Notes: a model not told the origin generated them from the letters alone. A stretch of DNA of 64,000 nucleotides from Curtobacterium sp. ZW137 (GCF_003762905.1 NZ_RJKS01000001.1:372001-436000), one strand, 5' to 3'. Positions 7,183-16,420 are shown, counted from the first letter of the stretch. Numbers and translations: made by a program.

Positions 7183-8540
7183 GCACCCAGCGCCAGGTCC
7201 ACCTCGCCGCGCACTTCCCCGGCGTCAACAACACCACCGTGTGGAGCGACGACCGAGCGGAGAGCCAGATCGCGTTCTCGTCGTTCGAGCACTTCGCCCG
7301 GAACGCCGAGCGCGGGCTGTTCGACTACCTGTTCCTCGCCGAGGGGCTCCGGCTCCGCGAGCAGAAGGGCCGGATCCACGACCTCGACGTCGTCGGACGG
7401 CCGAACACGCTCGCGATCCTGGCCGCCCTCGCCGGCGTGACGGAGCACATCGGACTCGTCGGCACCCTGCAGACGACGTTCAACGAGCCGGTCGAGCTCG
7501 CGAAGCAGCTCGCCACGCTCGACCACCTGACGGGCGGCCGTGCCGGCTGGAACGTCGTGACGAGCTCGGACGCGTTCCACGGTGCGAACTTCCGCCGCGG
7601 CGGCTTCCTCGACCCGTCCGAGCGCTACACCCGGGCCGCCGAGTTCATCGACGTCGCCCGTGCGCTGTGGGACTCGTGGCAGGCCGACGCGATCGTCACC
7701 GACCGGCGCACGGGCGTGTTCGCCGACCGCTCCCGGATCCGGGACGTCGACCACCACGGCGCACAGTTCGACGTCACCGGGACCTTCGCGGTGCCGCGGA
7801 GCCCGCAGGGGCACCCGGTGATCGTGCAGGCCGGCGACTCCGACGAGGGCCGGGACCTGGCGGCGACCCGCGCCGAGGTGGTCTTCTCGCTGCACACCGA
7901 GTTCGCCGACGCCCAGCAGTTCTACGCCGACGTCACGGCCCGGCTCGAGCGGGTCGGACGGTCGAAGGACGAGCTGCACATCCTCCCCGGCGCGACGTTC
8001 GTGATCGGGGACACCACGGCCGACGCCGAGGAGCGCGCCCGAGCGATCCGCCGCGCCCAGGTCAGCCCGGCGACCGCGATCGCGTTCCTCGAGCAGGTCT
8101 GGAACCGCGACCTGTCCGGGTACGACGTCGACGGTCCGCTGCCGGAGGTCGAGCCGGACCTCGACGGCGCCGCGATCACCCGGGGGCGTGCACGGCACGT
8201 CCGGGACGTCCCGGCCCTCGTGCAGGGCTGGCGTGACCGGGCGGCCGCCGAGCGCCTGTCGATCCGGGACCTGGTGATCGAGGTCTCGACCCGCGGCGGC
8301 TTCGTCGGCACGGCGTCGCACATCGCCGCCGAGATCGACCGGTACGTGCAGGAGCGGGCGACCGACGGGTTCGTCGTCGTCCCGCACACGAACCCGTACG
8401 GCCTCGACGAGTTCGTCGACACCGTCGTCCCGATCCTCCAGGAGCGCGGCGTGTACCGGCGCTCCTACGACGAGGGCGCGACGCTCCGTCAGACGCTCGG
8501 GCTGCCGGGCGTCTCCACCAGCCAGGAGGTGTTCGCATGA
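7179..8540 (+). CDS. NtaA/DszA-type FMN-dependent monooxygenase
   Basis: A 453-residue canonical NtaA/SnaA/DszA family enzyme. It has the N-terminal VHLAAHFPGVNNTTVW, GLFDYLFLAEGLRLRE, GLVGTLQTTFNEPVELAKQLATLDHLTGGRAGWNVVTS, RYTRAAEFIDVARALWDSW, VPRSPQGHPVIVQAGDSDEGRDLAA and the C-terminal FVDTVVPILQERGVYRRSY. All of these are hallmarks of the family around the FMN pocket. It is presumably cytoplasmic and depends on an external flavin reductase, for which I see no gene nearby. GGAGGA precedes the ATG, which overlaps the upstream stop by 4 bp. Together with 5944 and 8537 it forms the core monooxygenase set of the operon. Confidence 0.87.
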   Translation: MSTQRQVHLAAHFPGVNNTTVWSDDRAESQIAFSSFEHFARNAERGLFDYLFLAEGLRLREQKGRIHDLDVVGRPNTLAILAALAGVTEHIGLVGTLQTTFNEPVELAKQLATLDHLTGGRAGWNVVTSSDAFHGANFRRGGFLDPSERYTRAAEFIDVARALWDSWQADAIVTDRRTGVFADRSRIRDVDHHGAQFDVTGTFAVPRSPQGHPVIVQAGDSDEGRDLAATRAEVVFSLHTEFADAQQFYADVTARLERVGRSKDELHILPGATFVIGDTTADAEERARAIRRAQVSPATAIAFLEQVWNRDLSGYDVDGPLPEVEPDLDGAAITRGRARHVRDVPALVQGWRDRAAAERLSIRDLVIEVSTRGGFVGTASHIAAEIDRYVQERATDGFVVVPHTNPYGLDEFVDTVVPILQERGVYRRSYDEGATLRQTLGLPGVSTSQEVFA

Positions 8541-9568
8541 GCATCGACAGCCTCGCCGTCCTCGTGCCGGGGAACTTCGACGACGACGCACCGGCGGCCG
8601 GCCTCGAGTCCACGCTCGACCTCTTCGCCACCGCGGAACGGCTCGGCGTCGACGGCGCCTGGGTCCGGCACCGCCACCTCGAGCACGGCATCGGGTCCGC
8701 GGCGGTGTTCCTCGCCGCGGCGTCGCAGCGCACGACGCGCATCGAGCTCGGCGTCGCGGTGGTCCCGATCGGGTGGGAGAGCCCGTTCCGCCTCGCCGAG
8801 GACTTCTCGCTCGCCGACGTCCTGTCGCACGGCCGCGTCCAGGTCGGACTCTCGACCGGCACCCCGCACGCGGACCTCCTCGGTGACCGGGTGTTCGACG
8901 GCGACTGGCGCTCCTTCGACCTCGGGTACGGCCGGGTGTCCCGCTTCCTGGAGAACCTCCACGGGACGTTCCTCGGCGACGCGGACACGGTCATCGCCAG
9001 CCCGGGGAACGTGCAGCGCCCGCGGCTGCAGCCGTACGCGCCGGGGCTCGTCGACCGCGTCTGGTACGGCGCCGGGTCGCTCCGCTCGGCCGCGTTCGCC
9101 GGCAGCGCCGGGCTCAACCTGCTCCTCGGGAACCTCACCTCGGGCGAGGACACCGACGACTACGGGACCGCGCAGCGGAACCAGCTCGCCGCGTACCGAG
9201 CCGCGCTCCCCGAGGGCCACCGGCCCCGCGTGGCCTGGGGCCGCTGCCTGGTGCCGACCGACTCCGCCGACCGGGTCTCCCGCGACCGTTACACCGCGTG
9301 GCGGGACTCCCGGCTGGAGCGGCAGACCGCGCCGCAGGGCCCGCGCCGGACCCTGTTCTCGTCGGACCTCGTCGGGACGAGCGAGCAGATCGTCGAGCAG
9401 CTCGTGCACGACGCCACGTTCGCCGAGGTCGACGAGTTCCGTGTCGAGCTGCCGTACGAGTTCGCTGCCGACGAGTACGAGCAGATCGTCGAGGACGTCG
9501 TGACGAAGGTCGCCCCGGAGCTCGGCTGGACCCCGGCGATCCACCGCGCCGAGGCGGTTCCGGCATGA
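8537..9568 (+). CDS. LLM-class flavin-dependent oxidoreductase
   Basis: A 343-residue luciferase-like protein of the SnaB/alkanal-type branch: LDLFATAERLGVDGAWVRHRHLEHG near residue 30, TTRIELGVAVVPIGWESPFRLAEDFSLADVLSHGRVQVGLSTG as the central barrel core, and ERQTAPQGPRRTLFSSDLVGTSEQIVEQLV near the end. It carries the usual insertion with WRSFDLGYGRVSRFLENLHG before the middle strands. Co-transcription with two NtaA-like enzymes suggests a pathway in which several flavin enzymes act on one substrate or on related substrates. Both ends overlap neighbouring genes by 4 bp. Confidence 0.83.
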   Translation: MSIDSLAVLVPGNFDDDAPAAGLESTLDLFATAERLGVDGAWVRHRHLEHGIGSAAVFLAAASQRTTRIELGVAVVPIGWESPFRLAEDFSLADVLSHGRVQVGLSTGTPHADLLGDRVFDGDWRSFDLGYGRVSRFLENLHGTFLGDADTVIASPGNVQRPRLQPYAPGLVDRVWYGAGSLRSAAFAGSAGLNLLLGNLTSGEDTDDYGTAQRNQLAAYRAALPEGHRPRVAWGRCLVPTDSADRVSRDRYTAWRDSRLERQTAPQGPRRTLFSSDLVGTSEQIVEQLVHDATFAEVDEFRVELPYEFAADEYEQIVEDVVTKVAPELGWTPAIHRAEAVPA

Positions 9569-10599
9569 CCCGGTACGTGCTCTCCCGGATCGGTCAGGCG
9601 GTCCTCGTGCTCTGGGCCGCCTGGACGATCTCGTTCTTCGTCCTCTACGTGCTGCCGAGCGACCCCGCCCGGATCCTCGTCGGCCCGGACGCGACCGACG
9701 TCACGGCCGCCCAGCTCGACGCCCTCCGGCACCAGTACGGCCTCGACCAGCCGGTCCTCGTGCAGTACGTCCAGCACCTCGGGGCGCTGTTCACCGGCGA
9801 CCTCGGCCGCTCCATCGGCAGTGGTCGTCCGGTCGCCGACGTGATCGGCGAGGCGGTCCTGCCCACGGCGCAGATCGCGGTCGCCGGACTCGTCCTCGCG
9901 GTCCTCGTCGGCGGTGGCCTGGCGGTCCTCGCGACCTGGACGCGCAACCGGGCGCTCGGACAGTTCCTCCTGCAGCTGCCCCCGATCGGCGTCGCCGTGC
10001 CGGGCTTCTGGTTCGCCCTGCTCCTGGTGCAGTGGTTCTCGTTCGGCCTGCACCTGTTCCCGGCGTTCGGCGGTGCGGGCGCGGCGTCGATCGTGCTGCC
10101 CGCGATCACGCTGGCGCTGCCGACCGGTGCCACGATCGCGCAGCTGCTCTCGAAGTCGCTCGTGCAGACGCTCCGCGAGCCGTACGTCGACACCGCCTAC
10201 GCCAAGGGCGCCGGCCGGTGGCGGGTGCAGCTCCGGCACGCGCTGAAGAACGCCGCCCTGCCGGCGCTCACCGTCACCGGGCTCATCGTCGGGCAGCTGT
10301 TCTCCGGCACCGTCGTCACCGAGACCGTGTTCTCCCGACCGGGCCTCGGCCGGGTGACCGCGACGGCCGTGCAGCAGCAGGACATCCCGGTCGTGCAGGG
10401 GATCGTGCTCCTGGCCGCGGCGGTCTTCGTCGTCGTGAACCTCATCGTCGACCTCGTGTACCCGCTCCTCGACCCGCGTGTGGTCGTCGCCGGCAGCCGC
10501 CGGAGGCTCCGCGAGCCGGACAGGTCGTCGAGCAACGGTCCGACCGGCGGACCGACCAACGAGCCGACCGGACCGACGCCCCAGGGGGTACCCGCATGA
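9565..10599 (+). CDS. ABC transporter permease, oligopeptide type (DppB-like)
   Basis: A 344-residue inner-membrane permease. The N-terminus MTRYVLSRIGQAVLVLWAAWTISFFVL and DQPVLVQYVQHLGALFTGDLGRSIGSGRPV are characteristic of DppB/OppB/NikB permeases. The EAA-type loop is EPYVDTAYAKGAGRWRVQLRHALKNAALPALTV near residue 210, and GLIVGQLFSGTVVTETVFSRPGLGR follows. Six membrane helices are expected. The last about 40 residues are a Pro/Gly/Thr-rich cytoplasmic tail of low complexity. It pairs with the DppC-like product of the next gene and overlaps both neighbours by ATGA. Confidence 0.9.
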   Translation: MTRYVLSRIGQAVLVLWAAWTISFFVLYVLPSDPARILVGPDATDVTAAQLDALRHQYGLDQPVLVQYVQHLGALFTGDLGRSIGSGRPVADVIGEAVLPTAQIAVAGLVLAVLVGGGLAVLATWTRNRALGQFLLQLPPIGVAVPGFWFALLLVQWFSFGLHLFPAFGGAGAASIVLPAITLALPTGATIAQLLSKSLVQTLREPYVDTAYAKGAGRWRVQLRHALKNAALPALTVTGLIVGQLFSGTVVTETVFSRPGLGRVTATAVQQQDIPVVQGIVLLAAAVFVVVNLIVDLVYPLLDPRVVVAGSRRRLREPDRSSSNGPTGGPTNEPTGPTPQGVPA

Positions 10600-11483
10600 C
10601 CGAGACGACCGGACTCGCGCTCGGCGCCGGCCTGACGACACGGCGGAGCACCGGCCGCAGCAGCACGCTCGCCGGCGCCCTCGTCGCCCGCCCGACCCTG
10701 ACGATCGCCGTGGTCTGGCTCGCGCTCGTGGTCCTCGCGGCACTGCTCCCCGGAGCCCTGACGCACCACGACCCACTCGCCGCCGACCCTGCCGCGAAGC
10801 TCACCGCACCCGACGCCGCGCACTGGTTCGGCACCGACCAGCTCGGCCGCGACCTCTACGCCCGCGTCGTGCACGGCACCGCGCTCACGCTGCAGGCCGC
10901 CGTCCTCGCGATCGCCATCGGTCTGGTCGGCGGCTCGCTCGTCGGGCTCGTCGCCGGGTTCGTCGGCGGGGTCGTCGACGCCGTGCTGATGCGCGTCGCC
11001 GACGTCCTCCTCGCGATCCCGAGCCTCCTGCTCAGCCTGACGATCGTCACCGTCCTCGGCTTCGGCACGGTCAACGTCGCGGTGGCGGTCGGCGTTGCGA
11101 GCATCGCCACGATCGCCAGGATCATGCGCTCCGAGGTGGTCCGCGTGCGCACGGCGCAGTACGTCGAGGCGGCGTCCGCGAACGGCAACCGCTGGTGGCG
11201 GGTCCTGCTCGTGCACGTGCTGCCGAACGCCGCAGGACCGGTGCTCGTGCTCGCCGCGCTCGAGTTCGGCACCGCGATCCTCGCCGTGTCGAGCCTGAGC
11301 TTCCTCGGCTACGGCGCCCAGCCACCGCAGCCGGAGTGGGGCTCGCTCGTCGCCACCGGCCGCGACTTCATCGCCACCTCGTGGTGGCTCACCACGATCC
11401 CGGGTCTCGTCATCGCGGTGACGGTCCTCGCCGGCAACCGGCTCGCTCGGGCACTCGACACCGAACGGCGGGCGATCCGATGA
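10596..11483 (+). CDS. ABC transporter permease, oligopeptide type (DppC-like)
   Basis: A 295-residue permease of the DppC/OppC/NikC type, recognised by HHDPLAADPAAKLTAPDAAHWFGTDQLGRDLYARVVHGT after the first helix. The coupling loop is AQYVEAASANGNRWWRVLLVHVLPNAAGPVLV, followed by LSFLGYGAQPPQPEWGSLVATGRDF, a highly conserved family signature. About six membrane segments are visible. With the DppB-like protein it forms the channel for the lipoprotein encoded at 13198. The start ATG overlaps the upstream stop, and the stop overlaps the ATPase start. Confidence 0.9.
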   Translation: MTETTGLALGAGLTTRRSTGRSSTLAGALVARPTLTIAVVWLALVVLAALLPGALTHHDPLAADPAAKLTAPDAAHWFGTDQLGRDLYARVVHGTALTLQAAVLAIAIGLVGGSLVGLVAGFVGGVVDAVLMRVADVLLAIPSLLLSLTIVTVLGFGTVNVAVAVGVASIATIARIMRSEVVRVRTAQYVEAASANGNRWWRVLLVHVLPNAAGPVLVLAALEFGTAILAVSSLSFLGYGAQPPQPEWGSLVATGRDFIATSWWLTTIPGLVIAVTVLAGNRLARALDTERRAIR

Positions 11484-13201
11484 GCCTCCTCACCATCCGC
11501 GACCTGACGGTCGACCACGGACACGGCGCGTCCCGCCGCACCACGCTGCACGGCATCTCGTTCGACATCGGGCGCGGCGAGCGCGTCGCGATCGTCGGCG
11601 AGTCCGGTTCGGGCAAGTCGACGACGGCCCACGCCGTCCTCCGGCTCCTGCCCGCAGCGGCGACCCTGACGGGAGGCTCGGCGAACCTCGCCGGGGCGGG
11701 CACCGGTACCGCGGACCTCGACCTGGTCACCGCCACGGATGCGGAGGTCCGCGCGGTCCGCGGCGTCCGCATCGGCTTCGTGCCGCAGGATCCCACCGTC
11801 TCGCTCAACCCGGTCACGAGGATCGGCACCCAGGTCGCCGAGGTCCTCCGGATCCACGGCATCGCCACCGGCGCCCAGGCCGCCGCGCGCGCCGTCGAGG
11901 AGCTCCGTCGCGCCGGCATCGACCGCCCGGAGCTCCGCGCCCGGCAGTACCCGCACGAGCTCTCCGGCGGGATGCGACAGCGCGTGCTCATCGCGATCGC
12001 GCTCATCGGCGACCCGGAGCTCCTCGTCGCCGACGAGCCGACGAGCGCGCTCGACGTCACCGTGCAGCGGACGATCCTCGACCACCTCGACCGTCTCGTC
12101 GCGGAGCGGGGCACGAGCGTGCTCTTCATCACGCACGACCTCGGGGTCGCCGCCGACCGGGCCGACCGGATCGTGGTGCTCTCCGAGGGGCGGATCGTCG
12201 AGCAGGGCACCCCGGACGAGGTGCTCGGCTCCCCGCGCGAGGCGTACACCCGTGCCCTCATCGCCGCCGCGCCCAGTCTCGACGACGTGACCGGTGTCGT
12301 CGGGGCCGAGCCGAGCCTCCCGTCGGTCTCGGGTGACCCGCTGGTCGTCGCGACCGGACTGCGGAAGTCCTTCGGCCACGTCACCGCCGTCGACGGGGTG
12401 GACGTGACCGTCCCGCGCGGCCGCACGCTCGCACTGGTGGGGGAGTCGGGGTCGGGGAAGTCGACCACGGCTCGGCTCGTGCTCGGCCTCGAGCGCGCCG
12501 ACGCCGGCACGGTGCTGTTCGACGGCAGCCCCGTCGGCCACCGGGGTGCAGCACTCCGCGCGTTCCGGCGACGGGCGCAGATCGTGCAGCAGAACCCGTA
12601 CGCGGCGCTGCACCCGAAGCTCGCGATCGAGTCCGTGATCGCGGACCCCCTCGCCGCGTTCGGGATCGGTTCCCGCCGGTCCCGGGCCGCCCGCGCCAGG
12701 GAACTCGTCGACCTGGTCGCGCTCCCCGCGTCCGTGCTGCGACGTCGCGCGGACGAGCTCTCCGGCGGGCAGCGGCAGCGTGTCGCGATCGCCCGGGCGC
12801 TGGCGCTCGACCCGGCCTTCGTCGTGCTCGACGAACCCGTCTCGGCGCTCGACGTGTCGGTGCAGGCGCAGATCCTCGACCTGCTCGCCGAGCTGCAGGA
12901 GCGGCTCGGCGTGTCCTACCTGTTCATCTCGCACGACCTGGCCGTCGTCCGCCGCATCGCGCACGAGGTGTCCGTCCTCCGGAGTGGCCGCGTCGTCGAG
13001 CACGGCGACGTCGCCCAGGTCCTGCACGACCCGCGGCACGAGTACACCCGTGCGCTGCTCGACGCGATCCCGGGACGGTCCCGGCGCGTCGCACCCGACG
13101 CCGGCCCCTCGGGCCGGGTCGCACCCGATGCCGGCCCCTCGGGCCGGGTCGCACCCGATCTCGGCGTCGTCGACGTCGTCACCCCCGAAGGAGCATCATG
13201 A
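11480..13201 (+). CDS. fused dipeptide-type ABC transporter ATPase (DppD-DppF)
   Basis: A 573-residue protein with two complete nucleotide-binding domains. In the first, Walker A GESGSGKST is near residue 40, the signature LSGGMRQR near 160 and Walker B LLVADEPTSALD near 185. The second has Walker A near 320, LSGGQRQR near 430 and FVVLDEPVSALD near 455. Each ends with the EYTRALL or AYTRALI peptide-transporter motif. It therefore energises the DppB/DppC pair alone. The inter-domain linker near residue 278 is encoded by a copy of the dispersed 14-bp motif, and another copy lies in the first domain near residue 65. The C-terminal tail contains a 10-residue repeat (RVAPDAGPSG). Confidence 0.9.
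   Translation: MSLLTIRDLTVDHGHGASRRTTLHGISFDIGRGERVAIVGESGSGKSTTAHAVLRLLPAAATLTGGSANLAGAGTGTADLDLVTATDAEVRAVRGVRIGFVPQDPTVSLNPVTRIGTQVAEVLRIHGIATGAQAAARAVEELRRAGIDRPELRARQYPHELSGGMRQRVLIAIALIGDPELLVADEPTSALDVTVQRTILDHLDRLVAERGTSVLFITHDLGVAADRADRIVVLSEGRIVEQGTPDEVLGSPREAYTRALIAAAPSLDDVTGVVGAEPSLPSVSGDPLVVATGLRKSFGHVTAVDGVDVTVPRGRTLALVGESGSGKSTTARLVLGLERADAGTVLFDGSPVGHRGAALRAFRRRAQIVQQNPYAALHPKLAIESVIADPLAAFGIGSRRSRAARARELVDLVALPASVLRRRADELSGGQRQRVAIARALALDPAFVVLDEPVSALDVSVQAQILDLLAELQERLGVSYLFISHDLAVVRRIAHEVSVLRSGRVVEHGDVAQVLHDPRHEYTRALLDAIPGRSRRVAPDAGPSGRVAPDAGPSGRVAPDLGVVDVVTPEGAS
11667..11680 (+). repeat. 14-bp dispersed motif inside the ABC ATPase gene
   Basis: TGACGGGAGGCTCG differs by one base from GGACGGGAGGCTCG and is read in frame as LTGGS in the loop after Walker A. 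Confidence 0.6.
12312..12325 (-). repeat. 14-bp dispersed motif in the DppD-DppF linker
   Basis: CGAGCCTCCCGTCG (one mismatch to the reverse complement of the motif) encodes EPSLPS exactly between the two ATPase domains. Confidence 0.6.
13088..13159. repeat. 30-bp in-frame tandem repeat, end of the ABC ATPase gene
   Basis: A 30-bp unit beginning GTCGCACCCGA occurs at 13088, 13118 and (partly) 13148. It encodes VAPDAGPSGR repeats in the C-terminal tail beyond the second ATPase domain. Such tails can vary in copy number. Confidence 0.8.
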
Positions 13202-14829
13202 CCACCGCACGAACCCCGTACCGACTGGTGGCCGCGATCGCGGCCGGCGCCGCGGCGGCCCTCGTCATGGCCGGCTGCTCCTCGGGTGGGACGGCCGCGA
13301 CAGCCGGGTCCGGCTCGTCGAAGCCGGTCGACGGCGGCGACCTGACGTACGCGATCGCCAACGACCCCATCTCGCTCAACCCGTCCGGGATCGGCGCGGG
13401 CAACGACACGCTCGCCATCACCCGGCAGCTCGTCGACTCGCTGCTCTGGCAGGACCCGTCCGACGGGTCGCTGAAGCCCTGGCTCGCGACGGGGTACACC
13501 GCGAACAGCGACGCCACGGCGTTCACGTTCGACCTGCGGTCCGGCGTGACGTTCTCGGACGGCACCGCGTTCGACGCGACCGCGGTCAAGGACACCTTCG
13601 ACGACATCGCGGCCGCCGGTGCCGCGAGCACCGCCGCCTCGTCCTTCTCCGGGTACCGCGGGACGAAGGTCGTCGACGACGACACCGTCGAGGTGGACTT
13701 CTCGAGCCCGAACGCGGCGTTCCCGAACGCGGCGTCCTCGGTCGCACTCGGCATCGTCTCGCCCGGCACGACGAAGGCGCCCTTCGCCGACCGGGCCACC
13801 GGCGCCGACGTCGTGGGCACCGGGCCGTTCACCCTGTCGTCGTACACGAAGAACACGTCGACCGTGATCACGAAGCGGAAGGACTACGACTGGGGGCCCG
13901 CCGCACGGTCGAACGCCGGCGCAGCCCACCTGTCGAAGGTCACGTTCCAGGTCGTCCCGGAGGCGAGCGTCCGCTCCGGCAGCCTGCAGTCCGGACAGCT
14001 CGACGCGATCAGCAGCGTGCAGCCGAGCGACACCGACTCCCTGCAGTCGCAGTTCGCCCTCGTCACCCGCGCGAACCCCGGCCAGGTCTTCGGCCTGACC
14101 TTCAACCAGGAGCGGCCGCTCGTCGCCGACCTGGCGGTGCGGAAGGCGATCGCGCAGGCCGTCTCCCCGAAGGCGGTGCGGGACACGTCGCTGAACTCGC
14201 TGTTCAAGGTCGGCAAGTCCGTCCTCGGGTCGACGACGCCCGGGTTCACCGACACCTCGTCCACGCTCGCGTACGACCCCTCGGCGGCGTCCGCCGCGCT
14301 GGCGAAGGCCGGCTGGGTGAAGGGTGCCGACGGGATCCGTGCTCGTGCGGGGGAGAAGCTCCAGCTCAAGCTGGTCTGGATCACGAACTTCGGCCCGAAC
14401 CAGACCTCGCTCGAGCTCATCCAGCAGGAGCTCAAGAAGGTCGGCGTCGGCCTCACCCTCGAGAGCGGTACCGTCCCGCAGTACCTCGCCAACCTCGCCA
14501 GTGGGAACTGGGACGTCTCGTGGGACAACAACTCCCGCGCCGACGGTGACGTGCTCCGCTCCAAGTTCACCAGCACCGGCGCGCAGAGCATCGGTGCGGA
14601 CGACCCGACCCTCGACGCGCTGTTCACGAAGGAGCTGTCGCAGTCGTCCGTGACCGAGCGCGAGGCGACCTTCCACCAGATCCAGGAGCGCATCGCGGCG
14701 CAGGCCGACTTCGTCCCGGTGCACGAGCTCACGAGCATCATCGCCACCGCGAAGGACGTGCACGGCATCGCGTACGGCGCCGACACACGCCTCGACCAGC
14801 TCACCGGTGCCTGGAAGGACGCCTCGTGA
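13198..14829 (+). CDS. peptide-type ABC transporter substrate-binding lipoprotein
   Basis: A 543-residue solute-binding protein of family 5 (DppA/OppA type). The signal peptide ends in a lipobox LVMAGC with the lipidated Cys at residue 27, so it should be membrane-anchored outside the cell. The mature part has GGDLTYAIANDPISLNPSG, DLRSGVTFSDGTAFDATAVKDTFDDI and NQERPLVADLAVRKAIAQAVSP, all typical of the family. The ligand may be a peptide or another solute, since homologues also serve opines and glutathione. Neighbouring flavin monooxygenases suggest a sulfur- or nitrogen-containing substrate. The ATG overlaps the ATPase stop and its own stop overlaps the next GTG. Confidence 0.9.
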   Translation: MTTARTPYRLVAAIAAGAAAALVMAGCSSGGTAATAGSGSSKPVDGGDLTYAIANDPISLNPSGIGAGNDTLAITRQLVDSLLWQDPSDGSLKPWLATGYTANSDATAFTFDLRSGVTFSDGTAFDATAVKDTFDDIAAAGAASTAASSFSGYRGTKVVDDDTVEVDFSSPNAAFPNAASSVALGIVSPGTTKAPFADRATGADVVGTGPFTLSSYTKNTSTVITKRKDYDWGPAARSNAGAAHLSKVTFQVVPEASVRSGSLQSGQLDAISSVQPSDTDSLQSQFALVTRANPGQVFGLTFNQERPLVADLAVRKAIAQAVSPKAVRDTSLNSLFKVGKSVLGSTTPGFTDTSSTLAYDPSAASAALAKAGWVKGADGIRARAGEKLQLKLVWITNFGPNQTSLELIQQELKKVGVGLTLESGTVPQYLANLASGNWDVSWDNNSRADGDVLRSKFTSTGAQSIGADDPTLDALFTKELSQSSVTEREATFHQIQERIAAQADFVPVHELTSIIATAKDVHGIAYGADTRLDQLTGAWKDAS

Positions 14830-15980
14830 CGACGCCGCTCGCCGTCCTCGACCTCGTCCCCGTCAGCGCCGGGTCGACCTCCACCGAGGCGCTCCGGAAC
14901 GCGGTCGACCTCGCGCAGCACGCCGAGCGGGCCGGGTACGCCCGGTACTGGCTCGCCGAGCACCACCTCAACCCCGGGGTGGCCGGCAGCGCGCCGAACA
15001 TCGTGATCGGGGCGATCGCGGCGGCAACGTCGTCGATCCGCGTCGGCAGCGCGGCGACGCTCGTCGGGAACCAGCGGGCGCTCCAGATCGCCGAGACCTT
15101 CGGTACGCTGACCGGGCTGTACGGGCCGCGGTTCGACCTCGGGCTGGGGCGCTCCGGTGCGCCGGCACCCGGGGCGGCTCGTGCGCCGTCGCTCGCCCCG
15201 CGAGCCGACGAGGTCGTCGACGGCCTGCTCATCCCCGCGCCGTTCGACTTCACCATCGCGCCGAACAGTCGCTTCGCGCTGCAGGGTGCGCTCCTCGGAC
15301 GCGTCCCCGGCGACGTCGAACGGTTCGCCGGCGAGGTCGACCTGATCCGCGACTTCCTCGCCGGCACCTTCACCCGCGACGGCGAGGTCGTCGAGGCGAC
15401 CCCGGCCGACGGCGCCGACGTCGAACTGTGGATCCACGGCTCCACCGGGGGCGAGAGCGCGCGGATCGCCGGCGCGCTCGGGCTGCCCTACGGTGCGAAC
15501 TACCACACGTCGCCGGGCACCGTGCTGGCGTCCGTGGCGGCGTACCGCTCGGCCTTCCGACCGGGGGTCCTCGCCGCGCCGCACGTCATCGTGTCCGCGG
15601 ACGTCGTCGTCGCGGACACCGCAGCGGAGGCCGCACGGATCGGCGCCGGGTACGACACCTGGGTGCACTCGATCCGGTCCGGCGTCGGCGCGGTCCCGTA
15701 CCCGTCGCCCGAGGACGCGGCAGCGCACCCGCTCGAGGCGCCCGCCGCTGCGTCGGTGGCCGATCGTGTCGCCACGCGGTTCGTGGGCGCGCCGGAGCAG
15801 GTCGTCGCCGGGCTGGAGACCCTCCGCCGGGCGACGGGCGCCGACGAGCTCCTGGTGACGACGATCACTCACGCCCACGAGGCCCGCGTCCGCTCCTACG
15901 AGCTGCTCGCGGCCGCGTGGGCCGCGCGCGCCGCGGCCGCGCCGGCGGCGGCGGCGGCCGCGGCGCACGCGCGCGCCTGA
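14826..15980 (+). CDS. LLM-class flavin-dependent oxidoreductase, MsnO8-like
   Basis: A 384-residue luciferase-like protein of the MsnO8 type. It starts TPLAVLDLVPVSAGSTSTEALRNAVDLAQHAERAGYARYWLAEHH and continues RIRVGSAATLVGNQ and GLYGPRFDLGLGRSG, followed by a C-terminal FVGAPEQVVAGLETLRRATGADELLVTTITH. The final 20 residues are an Ala-rich tail encoded by GCG/GCC runs. It is the last gene of the overlapping chain and is the sixth LLM-type protein of the island. The start GTG overlaps the lipoprotein stop (GTGA). Confidence 0.85.
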   Translation: MTTPLAVLDLVPVSAGSTSTEALRNAVDLAQHAERAGYARYWLAEHHLNPGVAGSAPNIVIGAIAAATSSIRVGSAATLVGNQRALQIAETFGTLTGLYGPRFDLGLGRSGAPAPGAARAPSLAPRADEVVDGLLIPAPFDFTIAPNSRFALQGALLGRVPGDVERFAGEVDLIRDFLAGTFTRDGEVVEATPADGADVELWIHGSTGGESARIAGALGLPYGANYHTSPGTVLASVAAYRSAFRPGVLAAPHVIVSADVVVADTAAEAARIGAGYDTWVHSIRSGVGAVPYPSPEDAAAHPLEAPAAASVADRVATRFVGAPEQVVAGLETLRRATGADELLVTTITHAHEARVRSYELLAAAWAARAAAAPAAAAAAAHARA

Positions 15981-16012
15981 CCCGCCCGCGCGCGCGGCGC
16001 CGCCCTGACCCC

Positions 16013-16054
16013 GAACGACGAGGTCGCTGTCGTACGACAGCGACCTCGTCGTTC
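16013..16054. repeat. perfect 42-bp palindrome (array element A)
   Basis: This is a loop-free perfect palindrome of 21+21 bp centred on CTGTCGTACGACAG, starting 32 bp after the stop of the last monooxygenase gene. Its 38-bp core is repeated exactly at 16484-16521. Confidence 0.9.
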
Positions 16055-16084
16055 TCCCGCGCCCGCAACACCCCGCGCGTGCAA

Positions 16085-16128
16085 GGAACGACAGCGGCGC
16101 TGTCGTACGACAGCGCCGCTGTCGTTCC
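16085..16128. repeat. perfect 44-bp palindrome (array element B)
   Basis: This perfect 22+22-bp palindrome has the same CTGTCGTACGACAG centre as element A, but different arms that contain GACAGCGGCG. Confidence 0.9.
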
Positions 16129-16194
16129 GGCTCGGGGGCCTCCGGCTCGGGCAGCGTTCCGGCGCGGGTTGACGGCGGCGGCCCGTCACCCACC

Positions 16195-16236
16195 GGACGG
16201 GAGGCTCGTGGCGGCCCGGCACCGAGCCTCCCGTCC
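16195..16236. repeat. inverted pair of the 14-bp dispersed motif
   Basis: GGACGGGAGGCTCG at 16195-16208 faces its exact complement at 16223-16236 with a 14-nt loop. It has the same geometry as the pair at 1050-1091. Confidence 0.85.
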
Positions 16237-16274
16237 GGTGCCGGGCCGGCCACACTGCCCGCGACCCGTTGCAA

Positions 16275-16406
16275 GCGCATGTTCCGACACCGCACGTGTC
16301 GATCGACCGGCGTCGTGTCGGAACTTGCGGACGCATCGAGTGCGTGCGCATGTTCCGACAGCGCACGTGTCGATCGACCGGCGCCGTGTCGGAACCTGCG
16401 GACGCA
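16275..16406. repeat. two 61-bp direct repeats with inverted ends (array elements E and F)
   Basis: Copies at 16275-16335 and 16346-16406 differ at only a few positions. Each carries the inverted termini GTTCCGACA and TGTCGGAAC around a GTGTCGATCGAC centre, so each can fold into a hairpin. Confidence 0.88.
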
Positions 16407-16420
16407 AGGAGCGACGGCGC

